Made by a program: the position numbers and the translations under genes. Below, in pieces: positions 15,354 through 22,624 of a stretch of 35,431 nucleotides of DNA (the first letter of the stretch is position 1; every line of letters starts with the position of its first letter). The notes under the pieces are model-generated. The model did no database searches and was not told the DNA's origin. It saw nothing but the letters and a program-made list of their open reading frames with translations. Location: contig CALFXX010000058.1 of the NCBI GenBank assembly GCA_937952975.1, positions 1 to 35,431 on the forward strand, written 5' to 3'. This stretch comes from an uncultured Alcaligenaceae bacterium. Lineage in GTDB: Bacteria; Pseudomonadota; Gammaproteobacteria; Burkholderiales; Burkholderiaceae_B.

Positions 15354-16127
15354 ATGAGCGCCTTCAACGAAGAAACCGTTTTATCCGTCCACCACTGGAC
15401 TGACCGCCTGTTTAGTTTCACGACAACGCGCGACCCCTCTTTGCGCTTCAGTAATGGTCACTTCACGATGATCGGACTACGAGTTAACGATAAGCCCTTG
15501 CTGCGTGCCTACAGCATCGTGAGTGCGAATTACGAAGAGCACCTTGAATTTCTAAGTATCAAAGTCGAAGACGGGCCACTGACCTCAAAGCTGCAACACA
15601 TTAAAGTTGGGGATTCAATCGTGGTGGGGCGCAAACCAACCGGCACGCTCTTGATTGACTACTTGCTGCCCGCTAAGCGTTTATATATGTTTTCGTCTGG
15701 TACGGGCCTCGCGCCCTTTTTGAGCGTGATCCGCGACCCTGAAACCTACGAAAAGTTCGAAGAAGTGATTTTGGTTCACTCGGTGCGCGACGTTGCCGAA
15801 CTTGCCTATCACGACTATCTCACTCAAGAACTACCAAAGCACGAGTTTCTAGGTGAAATGGTGAGTAAACAGCTACGCTATTACCCCACCGTGACACGTG
15901 AGCAGTACAAACAAATGGGCCGCATCACGACCTTGATCGAAAACGAAAAACTCTTTAAAGACTTGGGCGTCCCAGCGCTTGACCGCACGCAAGATCGCAT
16001 TATGATTTGCGGCAGCCCAGGCCTATTGCGCGACTTGAAAACCATGCTCGAACAGCGTGGCTTCAACGAAGGCAATACCACCAAGCCAGGCGACTATGTG
16101 ATTGAAAGGGCCTTTGTCGAGCAATGA
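15354..16127 (+). CDS. fpr: Ferredoxin--NADP(+) reductase
   Basis: A 257-residue flavoprotein that exchanges electrons between NADPH and ferredoxin or flavodoxin. The FAD-binding motif is RAYSIVS (residues 51-57), the NADP-binding loop is SSGTGLAPFLS (114-124), the second nucleotide motif is MICGSPGLLRDL, and the C-terminus ERAFVEQ is typical of bacterial subclass I enzymes of the Azotobacter type. Its position, divergent from hnr and ahead of the regulator and enamidase, suggests it supplies NADPH-derived electrons to 6-hydroxynicotinate reductase. No ferredoxin gene is visible in the window, so the carrier would be encoded elsewhere. ATG 15354 has no clear Shine-Dalgarno sequence. Its stop overlaps the tetR start (ATGA). 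Confidence 0.93.
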   Translation: MSAFNEETVLSVHHWTDRLFSFTTTRDPSLRFSNGHFTMIGLRVNDKPLLRAYSIVSANYEEHLEFLSIKVEDGPLTSKLQHIKVGDSIVVGRKPTGTLLIDYLLPAKRLYMFSSGTGLAPFLSVIRDPETYEKFEEVILVHSVRDVAELAYHDYLTQELPKHEFLGEMVSKQLRYYPTVTREQYKQMGRITTLIENEKLFKDLGVPALDRTQDRIMICGSPGLLRDLKTMLEQRGFNEGNTTKPGDYVIERAFVEQ

Positions 16128-16789
16128 ACACCCGCGCGCCAGCCCCGCTCAAAGCGCCGCGTAAGACCGGAGTACGAGAGCGCTCGGCTGAAACCACGCG
16201 CGAAAACATTCTACAGGCCGCGATTAAGATCTTCGCCAAACATGGCCTAGATGGTGGAAGCATCGATCAAATATCTAAGGCCGCCAATTCGCACGACCGC
16301 ATGATCTATTACTACTTTGGCAACAAAGAAGGTCTGTTTGTGGCGGCACTCGAAGAGACCTATCGGCGCTTCAATGATGCCGAAGCCGCCTTAAAGCTTG
16401 ACACAGCCCAACCGTTGGCGGCTCTAAAGCAAGTGGTGCAATTTATTTTGCAGTACTACAAAAAGAATCCAGAATTTGTGACGCTCTTGAATAGCGAAAA
16501 TCTGCATGGCGGAAAACATATCGCCAAATCCAGCAAAGCCCGCGAATACTCGTCACCTGCTATCGGGGTGGTAGACCAGGTCTTGGTCAGCGGTGTCAAA
16601 CAGGGTGTGTTTCGCAAAGACCTGTCATCGCGTGATCTTTATATGATGATCGCTGCACTGGGTTATTTTTACCAATCTAATCGCTTCACGCTATCGGCCT
16701 TTTTAGGCGAAAATCTAGAAGCGCCGGCCACCTTCAAACAGTGGGAAGCTTTTGTTGTTGATGCGGTACAACGAACCGTCGTACTGTAG
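16124..16789 (+). CDS. TetR family transcriptional regulator
   Basis: A 221-residue DNA-binding protein. The N-terminal helix-turn-helix spans about residues 22-70 (ENILQAAIKIFAKHGLDGGS, then IDQISKAANSHDRMIYYYFG, then NKEGLFVAAL), the classic TetR arrangement. The C-terminal helical domain is expected to bind a ligand and dimerise. It overlaps fpr by 4 bp, so the two are translationally coupled. Regulators of this family often control their own divergent promoter, and the twin palindromes at 15227-15264 are the obvious candidate sites. The effector is probably nicotinate, 6-hydroxynicotinate or a reduced intermediate, which is inferred. It is not related to NicR (MarR type) or NicS by obvious sequence features. 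Confidence 0.9.
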   Translation: MNTRAPAPLKAPRKTGVRERSAETTRENILQAAIKIFAKHGLDGGSIDQISKAANSHDRMIYYYFGNKEGLFVAALEETYRRFNDAEAALKLDTAQPLAALKQVVQFILQYYKKNPEFVTLLNSENLHGGKHIAKSSKAREYSSPAIGVVDQVLVSGVKQGVFRKDLSSRDLYMMIAALGYFYQSNRFTLSAFLGENLEAPATFKQWEAFVVDAVQRTVVL

Positions 16790-16909
16790 CCTTGGCATGA
16801 GTCAAGTCGCAGACGAGTCGAACGTTGTAAAGATCACTGGCTTAGACAGACGTGCATTGAGCACGTTGCCCCGAGCTAAAACGTTAACGGACGAGGTCAG
16901 GAGACCAAC

Positions 16910-18103
16910 ATGGCAGAAGTCGTTGCAAACGAAAAATCAGGCAAAGTCGTTATCAAAAACATTGGTCTGCTCTTATCAGGCGACCTTGACCAGCCGATTT
17001 TGTCTGCGGATACGATTGTGATCAACGATGGGCTGATCGTTGCAGTCGGCAAAGAAAAAGACTGCGACACTGCGCATGCAAAAACAATCATCGACGCCCA
17101 CAACACCTGTGTCGCGCCGGGCTTGATTGATAGCCATGTGCATCCAGTGTTTGGTGATTGGACACCACGCCAAAATCAAATCGGCTGGATTGAATCGACG
17201 CTCAATGGCGGTGTCACGACCATGATTTCAGCTGGCGAGGTGCACCTGCCTGGCCGACCTAAGGATATCGTTGGCCTCAAAGCCCTTGCGATTACTGCTC
17301 AACGCGCCTTTGATAACTTTCGCCCAGGTGGCGTCAAAGTGCTAGCAGGCGCACCGGTCATCGAACAAGGTATGGTTGAACAAGACTTTAAAGAATTAGC
17401 CGAGGCCGGCGTGAAGCTTTTAGGTGAAGTGGGCTTGGGTTCAGTCAAAGCAGGCGAAGAGGCCCAAAAGATGGTGGCCTGGGCACGCAAGTACGGCATT
17501 CAAAGCACCATTCACACGGGTGGGCCGTCAATTCCAGGCTCTGGCCTGATTGACAAAGACGTTGTGCTTGAGGCCGACGCCGATATCATTGGTCACATTA
17601 ATGGTGGCCACACCTCGCTCTCTGAAGCCCATGTCTGCGAGTTGTGCGAAAAATCGTCGCGCGGCATCGAGATCGTGCACAACGGGAACGAAAAGGTTGC
17701 GATTGCTGCGGCACAAGCGGCCATGCAACTGAAATGCCCACATCGCGTGATTTTGGGTACAGACGGACCCGCAGGCTCGGGCGTACAGCCTCTGGGTATC
17801 TTGCGCATGATCGCGTTGCTGTCAAGCTTGGGCAATATCCCCCCTGAATTGGTGTTCTGTTTTGCCACGGGCAATACCGCGCGTATGCGCGACTTAAACT
17901 GCGGCCTGATTGAGCCCGGGCGTGCCGCTGATTTGGTCTTTATGGATCGCGCGCAACACACCGCAGGGCGTGATCTGCTTGATAGCGTGAAGCTTGGCGA
18001 CATACCGGGCATTGGTATGGTGATGATTGATGGACTCGTACGTTGCGGGCGTAGTCGTAACACGCCCCCTGCCACCGCGATCCCGAGTGTCGTGCATCAC
18101 TAA
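16910..18103 (+). CDS. ena: Enamidase (amidohydrolase superfamily)
   Basis: Predicted to hydrolyse the cyclic enamide 1,4,5,6-tetrahydro-6-oxonicotinate to 2-formylglutarate plus ammonia, as shown for the E. barkeri enzyme. The 397-residue product has the amidohydrolase fold: the metal motif His76-x-His78 in GLIDSHVHPVFGDW, Glu173 in LLGEVGLGSVKAG, His202 in STIHTGG, His229 and His234 in DIIGHINGGHTSL, and Asp285 in ILGTDGPAGSG. The C-terminal beta-sandwich segment GLIEPGRAADLVFMD is typical. ATG 16910 has AGGAG 7 bases upstream. The 120-bp gap from tetR (16790-16909) holds no other recognised element. The name rests on close resemblance to the enamidase group and the hnr context; a generic dihydroorotase or imidazolonepropionase-like role is less likely. 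Confidence 0.85.
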   Translation: MAEVVANEKSGKVVIKNIGLLLSGDLDQPILSADTIVINDGLIVAVGKEKDCDTAHAKTIIDAHNTCVAPGLIDSHVHPVFGDWTPRQNQIGWIESTLNGGVTTMISAGEVHLPGRPKDIVGLKALAITAQRAFDNFRPGGVKVLAGAPVIEQGMVEQDFKELAEAGVKLLGEVGLGSVKAGEEAQKMVAWARKYGIQSTIHTGGPSIPGSGLIDKDVVLEADADIIGHINGGHTSLSEAHVCELCEKSSRGIEIVHNGNEKVAIAAAQAAMQLKCPHRVILGTDGPAGSGVQPLGILRMIALLSSLGNIPPELVFCFATGNTARMRDLNCGLIEPGRAADLVFMDRAQHTAGRDLLDSVKLGDIPGIGMVMIDGLVRCGRSRNTPPATAIPSVVHH

Positions 18104-18125
18104 ATCTACAATCTGGACACATAGC

Positions 18126-18776
18126 ATGACCGAAATTTGGGTAGTGAGACACGGCGAGACGCCGTGGAATGTAGTGCGCCGCGTACAAGGTTGGGAAGAT
18201 ATTCCGCTTAACGAGAAAGGCGTCGAACAAGCACAAGCCTTAGGCAAGCATCTTGCCTCGCTCAAAGCAACAGGTGATGGCGTTGACGCCATCTATACCA
18301 GCGACCTCAAGCGCGCGCACCACACCGCCAGCATTTTGGCCGACTCGTTGGGCTTAACTTTAAACATCGAACCTGGCGTACGCGAACGTCACTTCGGCGT
18401 CCTGCAAGGGTTGATCTACAGTGAGATGGATCAACACGCCCCCGAAGCTGCAAAAGTGTGGCGCAGTCGTGATCCCGATGCCGAACTGCCGGGCGGCGAA
18501 TCGTTGGGATTTTTTCATCAACGTGTCGTGCAAGCGATTGATGACATCGCGGCAAAACATCTTGGTCAACGTGTGATGGTCGTCAGCCACGGCGGTGCAA
18601 TGGACATCATTTGGCGCCACGCCACCCAAGTTAGCCTGCGCGTGCCGCGCGAAGCGCCGTTACTGAACGCTAGCTTGAATCGCTTAAGCGTTTCAAAAGA
18701 CGGTTGGAAACTTATTAACTGGGGCGACGTGCGTCACCTAGAGCGCGGCGCCAGCGATGATATTACGTCTTCTTAA
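18126..18776 (+). CDS. Histidine phosphatase superfamily protein (GpmB/CobC-like)
   Basis: A 216-residue member of the phosphoglycerate-mutase-like (histidine phosphatase) superfamily, cofactor-independent of 2,3-bisphosphoglycerate type specificity unknown. The catalytic motif VVRHGETPWN places the nucleophile at His9. SDLKRAHHTA carries the conserved phosphate-binding Arg, ERHFGVLQGL the acid/base region, and VVSHGGAMD the second catalytic His. ATG 18126 gives the family-typical MTEIWVVRHGET; a longer frame from 18027 overlaps the enamidase gene. It begins 22 bp after ena and may be cotranscribed, but no step of nicotinate breakdown needs a phosphatase. It may be an ordinary housekeeping neighbour. 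Substrate unknown. Confidence 0.9.
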   Translation: MTEIWVVRHGETPWNVVRRVQGWEDIPLNEKGVEQAQALGKHLASLKATGDGVDAIYTSDLKRAHHTASILADSLGLTLNIEPGVRERHFGVLQGLIYSEMDQHAPEAAKVWRSRDPDAELPGGESLGFFHQRVVQAIDDIAAKHLGQRVMVVSHGGAMDIIWRHATQVSLRVPREAPLLNASLNRLSVSKDGWKLINWGDVRHLERGASDDITSS

Positions 18777-18883
18777 CGTCACCCAGTCTTAACATTACGT
18801 TGTCTTGATATTGCTGCGCTCAGCACGCGTGTTCGATTCACTCGACATGCGTAACGTCCTGCTTGAGCGGCGACTAAAAGAGC

Positions 18884-18899
18884 GAGACAATCTTGTCTC
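18884..18899. repeat. 16-bp palindrome in AT-richer intergenic gap
   Basis: GAGACAA-TC-TTGTCTC is a perfect 7-bp-arm inverted repeat in the 195-bp gap 18777-18971. It is followed by no T-run on either strand, so a terminator is unlikely. It could be a regulator site for the downstream membrane-protein pair. Confidence 0.45.
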
Positions 18900-18971
18900 A
18901 CACCCTTTGAATCGAAATTCTACGCATGATAAAAACCTTGGCTGAATGAAAATTTTGCTAAAGGTTTTGTC

Positions 18972-19406
18972 ATGATATTCGAGCATCTAGGGTGGTTAGT
19001 CATTAACATTTTGTTACCATTTTTCTTACCCTTACTCGGTATTTTGCCGTTTAAAATCCTACCATTACCCCCCGGGGTAGAAGTTAGATTCATTACCTTG
19101 GTAAAAGATGGGCAATTGTGCTGGGCAGCCATCGCCATGGGGGCTTCAGCATTGTTTGAATACCTCAATGCGTCTCGTGAAAATCTTGCAGCCTTCTCTT
19201 ACAACGGATCATTGCTTTTGGTGCTGAGCCTAATAATGTTTCTTGCAATGGTCTTAGCGGCTGGCGGGGCAGTATTCAATACAAAATATCTGAAACCGCC
19301 ATACTCTCTTAGAGGCTGGGTGACCCACTACAAAACATTGAGCGGTTCGTTCATTGTCAGCGTCTTGATCGCTATCTTTTCTTCCGTTTTGCATTTTATT
19401 ATTTAA
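18972..19406 (+). CDS. Unrecognised small integral membrane protein
   Basis: I do not recognise this 144-residue protein. It is strongly hydrophobic with four probable membrane segments at about residues 8-28 (VINILLPFFLPLLGILPF), 50-66 (LCWAAIAMGASALFEYL), 78-101 (LLLVLSLIMFLAMVLAAGG) and 124-144 (FIVSVLIAIFSSVLHFII). Between the third and fourth lies a short polar loop with KYLKPPYSLRGWVTHY. AAAGG lies 8 bases before the ATG. Local sequence is clearly more AT-rich than the flanking genes, suggesting a different origin. A second tiny membrane protein follows after 19 bp. It could be a holin-like, transport-accessory or orphan protein; nothing in the sequence decides. Confidence 0.65.
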   Translation: MIFEHLGWLVINILLPFFLPLLGILPFKILPLPPGVEVRFITLVKDGQLCWAAIAMGASALFEYLNASRENLAAFSYNGSLLLVLSLIMFLAMVLAAGGAVFNTKYLKPPYSLRGWVTHYKTLSGSFIVSVLIAIFSSVLHFII

Positions 19407-19425
19407 ATTTTTTTGAGGAAATTCA

Positions 19426-19560
19426 ATGTTGAAATACATCACATACCGGTTCAGTGACGAAGAAAGAGCAAAAACAACGATGTTTGTGACGACGCTAATT
19501 GTCAGCGCTTTCGCCTTATTGAGCTTTATCGTTATCTTGATACTTAAACAACTCTCCTAG
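19426..19560 (+). CDS. Unrecognised 44-residue single-span membrane peptide
   Basis: A short frame from ATG 19426 to TAG 19560 with a strong ribosome-binding site, TTGAGGAA, 5 bases upstream. The product has a charged N-terminal part (YITYRFSDEERAKTT), one hydrophobic helix (FVTTLIVSAFALLSFIVILI, residues 20-39) and the short tail LKQLS. Spacing of 19 bp from the preceding membrane-protein gene suggests they form one transcript and perhaps one complex. The good ribosome-binding site and clean helix favour a real gene. No family is recognised. Confidence 0.55.
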   Translation: MLKYITYRFSDEERAKTTMFVTTLIVSAFALLSFIVILILKQLS

Positions 19561-19578
19561 TAAACAGCCAGATAATAC

Positions 19579-20337
19579 TCAGCCTGTTCGCCTAGGCTTA
19601 CGCGGCGCATTCACCGCTAATCTGTCGTACAGCCAGTTGGGCAACAGGCGCATGAGCTTACCCACTACCCCCATTTGCCATGGGATCACCACGTAAGATT
19701 TTTTTTGTTGAATCGCCGAGAGTGCTTTCATTGCAAACACCTCAGCATCCATCAAAAATGGCATCTGATAAGGATTTTTTGCGGTCATCTCGGTGCGAAT
19801 ATAACCAGGTGCAATCGTCACAACGCTAACGTGGTGCGGCTTGAGTTCTAAGCGCAAACTTTCGCAATAGGTAGTCACTGCCGACTTTGACGCACTGTAC
19901 GCCCCAGCGCCCGGTAACCCCCTTACACCCGCCACACTCGCAATCCCCACGAGCGTGCCGCCTTGACGCTTGATCATGTGCGGCACAAAGGGCTCAAACG
20001 TTGATACGGTCGCCATGACGTTCGTTTCAAAGATCGCTTTGAACACACCAAAATCATCGGCTTGCTCGGTCAACGTACCAGCGCTGATCCCCGCGCAGGC
20101 GATCACCACATCCACTTCGCCCACTTGCTCGATGAAGTTGTGTGCAGCGGCGTGAAGTTCATCACGATCTTGCACATCGACTACGTAGACGTAATGGCGA
20201 CCCGGCAAACTCTCGGCGAGTGCATGCAAACGATCGCGCCGACGTGCCACCAAGCCAAGCGTATGGCCTTGCGCTGCATATTGCTGGGCGAGCGCCGCGC
20301 CTAAGCCACTGCTAGCACCTGTCATAAAGACCGCCAC
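19579..20337 (-). CDS. Short-chain dehydrogenase/reductase (SDR)
   Basis: A 252-residue classical SDR using NAD(P)H. The cofactor motif TGASSGLG is at residues 6-13, the basic ARRRDR after the second strand suggests NADPH preference, CAGIS is the NNAG equivalent, and the catalytic triad is Ser134, Tyr147 and Lys151 (GAYSASK). The C-terminal segment QQKKSYVVIPWQMGVVGKL resembles SDRs with membrane-associated tails. The start is GTG at 20337, immediately after the TAG of the upstream Bug-type gene, so translation is coupled. Substrate unknown; reduction of 2-formylglutarate is a conceivable but unsupported role. Confidence 0.9.
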   Translation of the reverse strand: MAVFMTGASSGLGAALAQQYAAQGHTLGLVARRRDRLHALAESLPGRHYVYVVDVQDRDELHAAAHNFIEQVGEVDVVIACAGISAGTLTEQADDFGVFKAIFETNVMATVSTFEPFVPHMIKRQGGTLVGIASVAGVRGLPGAGAYSASKSAVTTYCESLRLELKPHHVSVVTIAPGYIRTEMTAKNPYQMPFLMDAEVFAMKALSAIQQKKSYVVIPWQMGVVGKLMRLLPNWLYDRLAVNAPRKPRRTG

Positions 20338-21324
20338 CTAATTGGCCTTCGCACCCGAGGCGCGTACGATTTTCTCCCACTTTGCCAGCTCGGTTTCGTT
20401 GTACTTGGCGAACTCGGCCGGCGTTGAACCAACAGGCTCGGCCCCCATCCCTGCGTACTGCTCTTGCACCGATTGCAGCTTGAGCGCCTGACTCGCCGCT
20501 TGAGATAACTGATTGACGATAGCGGCAGGCGTGCCTTTTGGCGCCCAAAAGCCATACCAGGTTGCCACATCAAAACCCGGGTAGCCTGACTCGGCGATCG
20601 TTGGCAACTCTGGCAGCGCTTGTGCGCGCTTAAGCGTTGTCACAGCGATCGCACGCAACTTACCAGCCTTGATGAATGGCATCGCTGAAGGCATTGAGTC
20701 AAACATCAACTGCACTTGCCCGCCCACTAAATCAGCCAACGCAGGTGAACTGCCTTTGTAGGGGATATGCTGCATTTCAATACCTGCCGCAACCTTAAAT
20801 GATTCACCCGCCAGATGCTGCGCCGAGGCGCTACCAGATGACGCAAAATTGAGTTTGCCTGGATTTTTTTTGCCGTATTCGACTAAGTCTTTAATCGACT
20901 GCACGGGCAAGCTGTTAGGCACCACCAGTACCAAAGGCACTGCAGCCAATTGTGTGATTGGTACAAAATCTTTGAGCGCATCAAACCGCATCTCTGGATA
21001 CAGATGCGGATTGATCACATGCAGTGAAGCATTGGCTAAAAAGGTGTAGCCATCGGGCTCTGCACGCGCCACGACCTCAGCGCCAATCATGCCGCTTGCG
21101 CCCGGCTTGTTATCGACGATGATCGACTGGCCGAGTGTTTTGCTCATTTCTGCAGCCACCACACGGGCAGTTAAATCTGTTGGGCCGCCAGGCGGATAAG
21201 GTACGACCATCCGAATTGACTTAGTTGGATAGGCATTAGCCTGTGCAAGTGCCACGGGTGTACCGGCGATGATTGCGGCGCTCGCGGCACACAACAGCCG
21301 CAAAAAAAACTTTAAGTTGAACAT
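20338..21324 (-). CDS. Bug/TctC family tripartite tricarboxylate transporter substrate-binding protein
   Basis: A 328-residue periplasmic binding protein of the Bug family, which is greatly expanded in Bordetella and relatives. It has a signal peptide (LLCAASAAIIAGTPVALAQ), then YPTKSIRMVVPYPPGGPTDL, the characteristic start of the mature domain, and DNKPGASGMIGAEVVARAEP around the ligand site. No TctA or TctB membrane partners are nearby, as is usual for orphan Bug proteins. It is 29 bp downstream of a CoA transferase gene and directly abuts the SDR, suggesting a three-gene unit. The ligand is likely a carboxylate but cannot be named. Confidence 0.92.
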   Translation of the reverse strand: MFNLKFFLRLLCAASAAIIAGTPVALAQANAYPTKSIRMVVPYPPGGPTDLTARVVAAEMSKTLGQSIIVDNKPGASGMIGAEVVARAEPDGYTFLANASLHVINPHLYPEMRFDALKDFVPITQLAAVPLVLVVPNSLPVQSIKDLVEYGKKNPGKLNFASSGSASAQHLAGESFKVAAGIEMQHIPYKGSSPALADLVGGQVQLMFDSMPSAMPFIKAGKLRAIAVTTLKRAQALPELPTIAESGYPGFDVATWYGFWAPKGTPAAIVNQLSQAASQALKLQSVQEQYAGMGAEPVGSTPAEFAKYNETELAKWEKIVRASGAKAN

Positions 21325-21353
21325 AGCGGCTCTGCTCTTGAAATGATGATGTA

Positions 21354-22544
21354 TTAAGACGCTAACGTTGGCGCCTGAGTCACGACGCCGGCCTCTAGCA
21401 GTTGCTGAATCGCGTCAGCACTGACACCCGCCTCGGTCAGCGCCTGGATTGAGTGCTCACCAATACGCGGCGCACTGGTAACGGGACGATGCAGTGGATG
21501 CGAAGGCAAACCAATATAAGGTAAGTTGCCAACCCCCGCCTGTTCAAGCTGCTGCGCCAAATTCAGGTGCAAGGCCTGGGGATGCTCAAGTACTTCAGTG
21601 TAGTTGCGCACTTGCGCGTGTAACACGTCATGCTTTTGCAGCAAGGCCACCCAATGCGCGGTCGTATTTTGCTTGAGGATTTGAGCCATGTCGGCATGCA
21701 AGATTGCACGATTCTCAAAACGAATCGCATTTTCAAGATAACGAGGATCAGTGATCCATTCTTCCCGACTCAGGGCCTTACAGACTCGGTGAAAATGTTC
21801 GGTGTTGACGGTGACCACAGAGACTGTTCCGTCAGAGGTCGCAAAAACAGCATTGGGCGCACTGACCGCACCAAAGGGCCGTTTGCCCGCAATCGCCTGT
21901 TCAATAAAACAAGCGCCTTGAAAAGCGGCACAGGCCTCAAACAAACTCACCTGCACATGCGTGCCGACTTTGTGCGCCAAACGTTGGTACAGCGCGGTAG
22001 CGGCTCCTTGCGAAGCATACAAACCTGTCATCACATCAGCAGCTAACAAACCTACGCGCCTGGGCGTGCCATGCTCGTCTTGATTTGAAAACATTAAGCC
22101 ACTGTCAGCCTGCATCACAGAGTCGGTAGCGGGTGCGTCTGCGTAAGGCCCTGTTTGACCATAGCCACTCACCGACACGTAGACCAGGTCAGGTTTAATT
22201 TTTGAAAGCGCTGAGTAGCCCACGCCCAGTCGATCTGCAACGCCTGGCCGAAAATTTTGCACGATCACATCCGCCTGCAGCGCCAAGTTGTACAGGATTT
22301 TTTTGCCCGCTTCAGTACGCGCATCTAATGCCAACGCCTGTTTGCCTGCATTGAACTGAATCGCGAGTGCGCTCAGATCACCCTTGGCCACGCCCACAAA
22401 GCGAATCCAGTCACCTGCAGGGGGTTCGACCTTCAAAACATGTGCGCCCTGTTGCCAGAGTATGTGGGCGCAGTACGGGCCAGCAATGCCCTGACTGATA
22501 TCTAAAACACGCAGGCCAGCGTAAGGAAGTGGAGTCGGTGTCAT
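21354..22544 (-). CDS. CaiB/BaiF class III CoA transferase
   Basis: A 396-residue member of the formyl-CoA transferase (class III) family, which moves CoA between carboxylic acids through an aspartyl-CoA intermediate. The N-terminal GLRVLDISQGIAGPY, the CoA-binding-region RFVGVAKGD, VQNFRPGVADRLGVG, and the catalytic Asp170 in GLLAADVMTGLY (equivalent to Asp169 of formyl-CoA transferase) are visible. ATG 22544 gives the usual MTPTPLPYAGLRVLD; a GTG at 22574 with a nearby AGGA would add ten residues and cannot be excluded. It precedes the Bug and SDR genes. Substrate acid unknown; glutarate or a methyl-branched diacid from nicotinate breakdown is one speculative possibility. Confidence 0.92.
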   Translation of the reverse strand: MTPTPLPYAGLRVLDISQGIAGPYCAHILWQQGAHVLKVEPPAGDWIRFVGVAKGDLSALAIQFNAGKQALALDARTEAGKKILYNLALQADVIVQNFRPGVADRLGVGYSALSKIKPDLVYVSVSGYGQTGPYADAPATDSVMQADSGLMFSNQDEHGTPRRVGLLAADVMTGLYASQGAATALYQRLAHKVGTHVQVSLFEACAAFQGACFIEQAIAGKRPFGAVSAPNAVFATSDGTVSVVTVNTEHFHRVCKALSREEWITDPRYLENAIRFENRAILHADMAQILKQNTTAHWVALLQKHDVLHAQVRNYTEVLEHPQALHLNLAQQLEQAGVGNLPYIGLPSHPLHRPVTSAPRIGEHSIQALTEAGVSADAIQQLLEAGVVTQAPTLAS

Positions 22545-22624
22545 GTTCAAGGTCGCGCTCAAAAGGGATAACACCGTATCCTAGTTATATTCGGGCTCAA
22601 GAGCAAGGCTCAAGCCTGCCAAAC

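Noticed and set aside
16752..17021. Plus-strand frame bridging tetR and enamidase
   Set aside because: It overlaps both real genes in another frame, has no ribosome-binding site and resembles no family.
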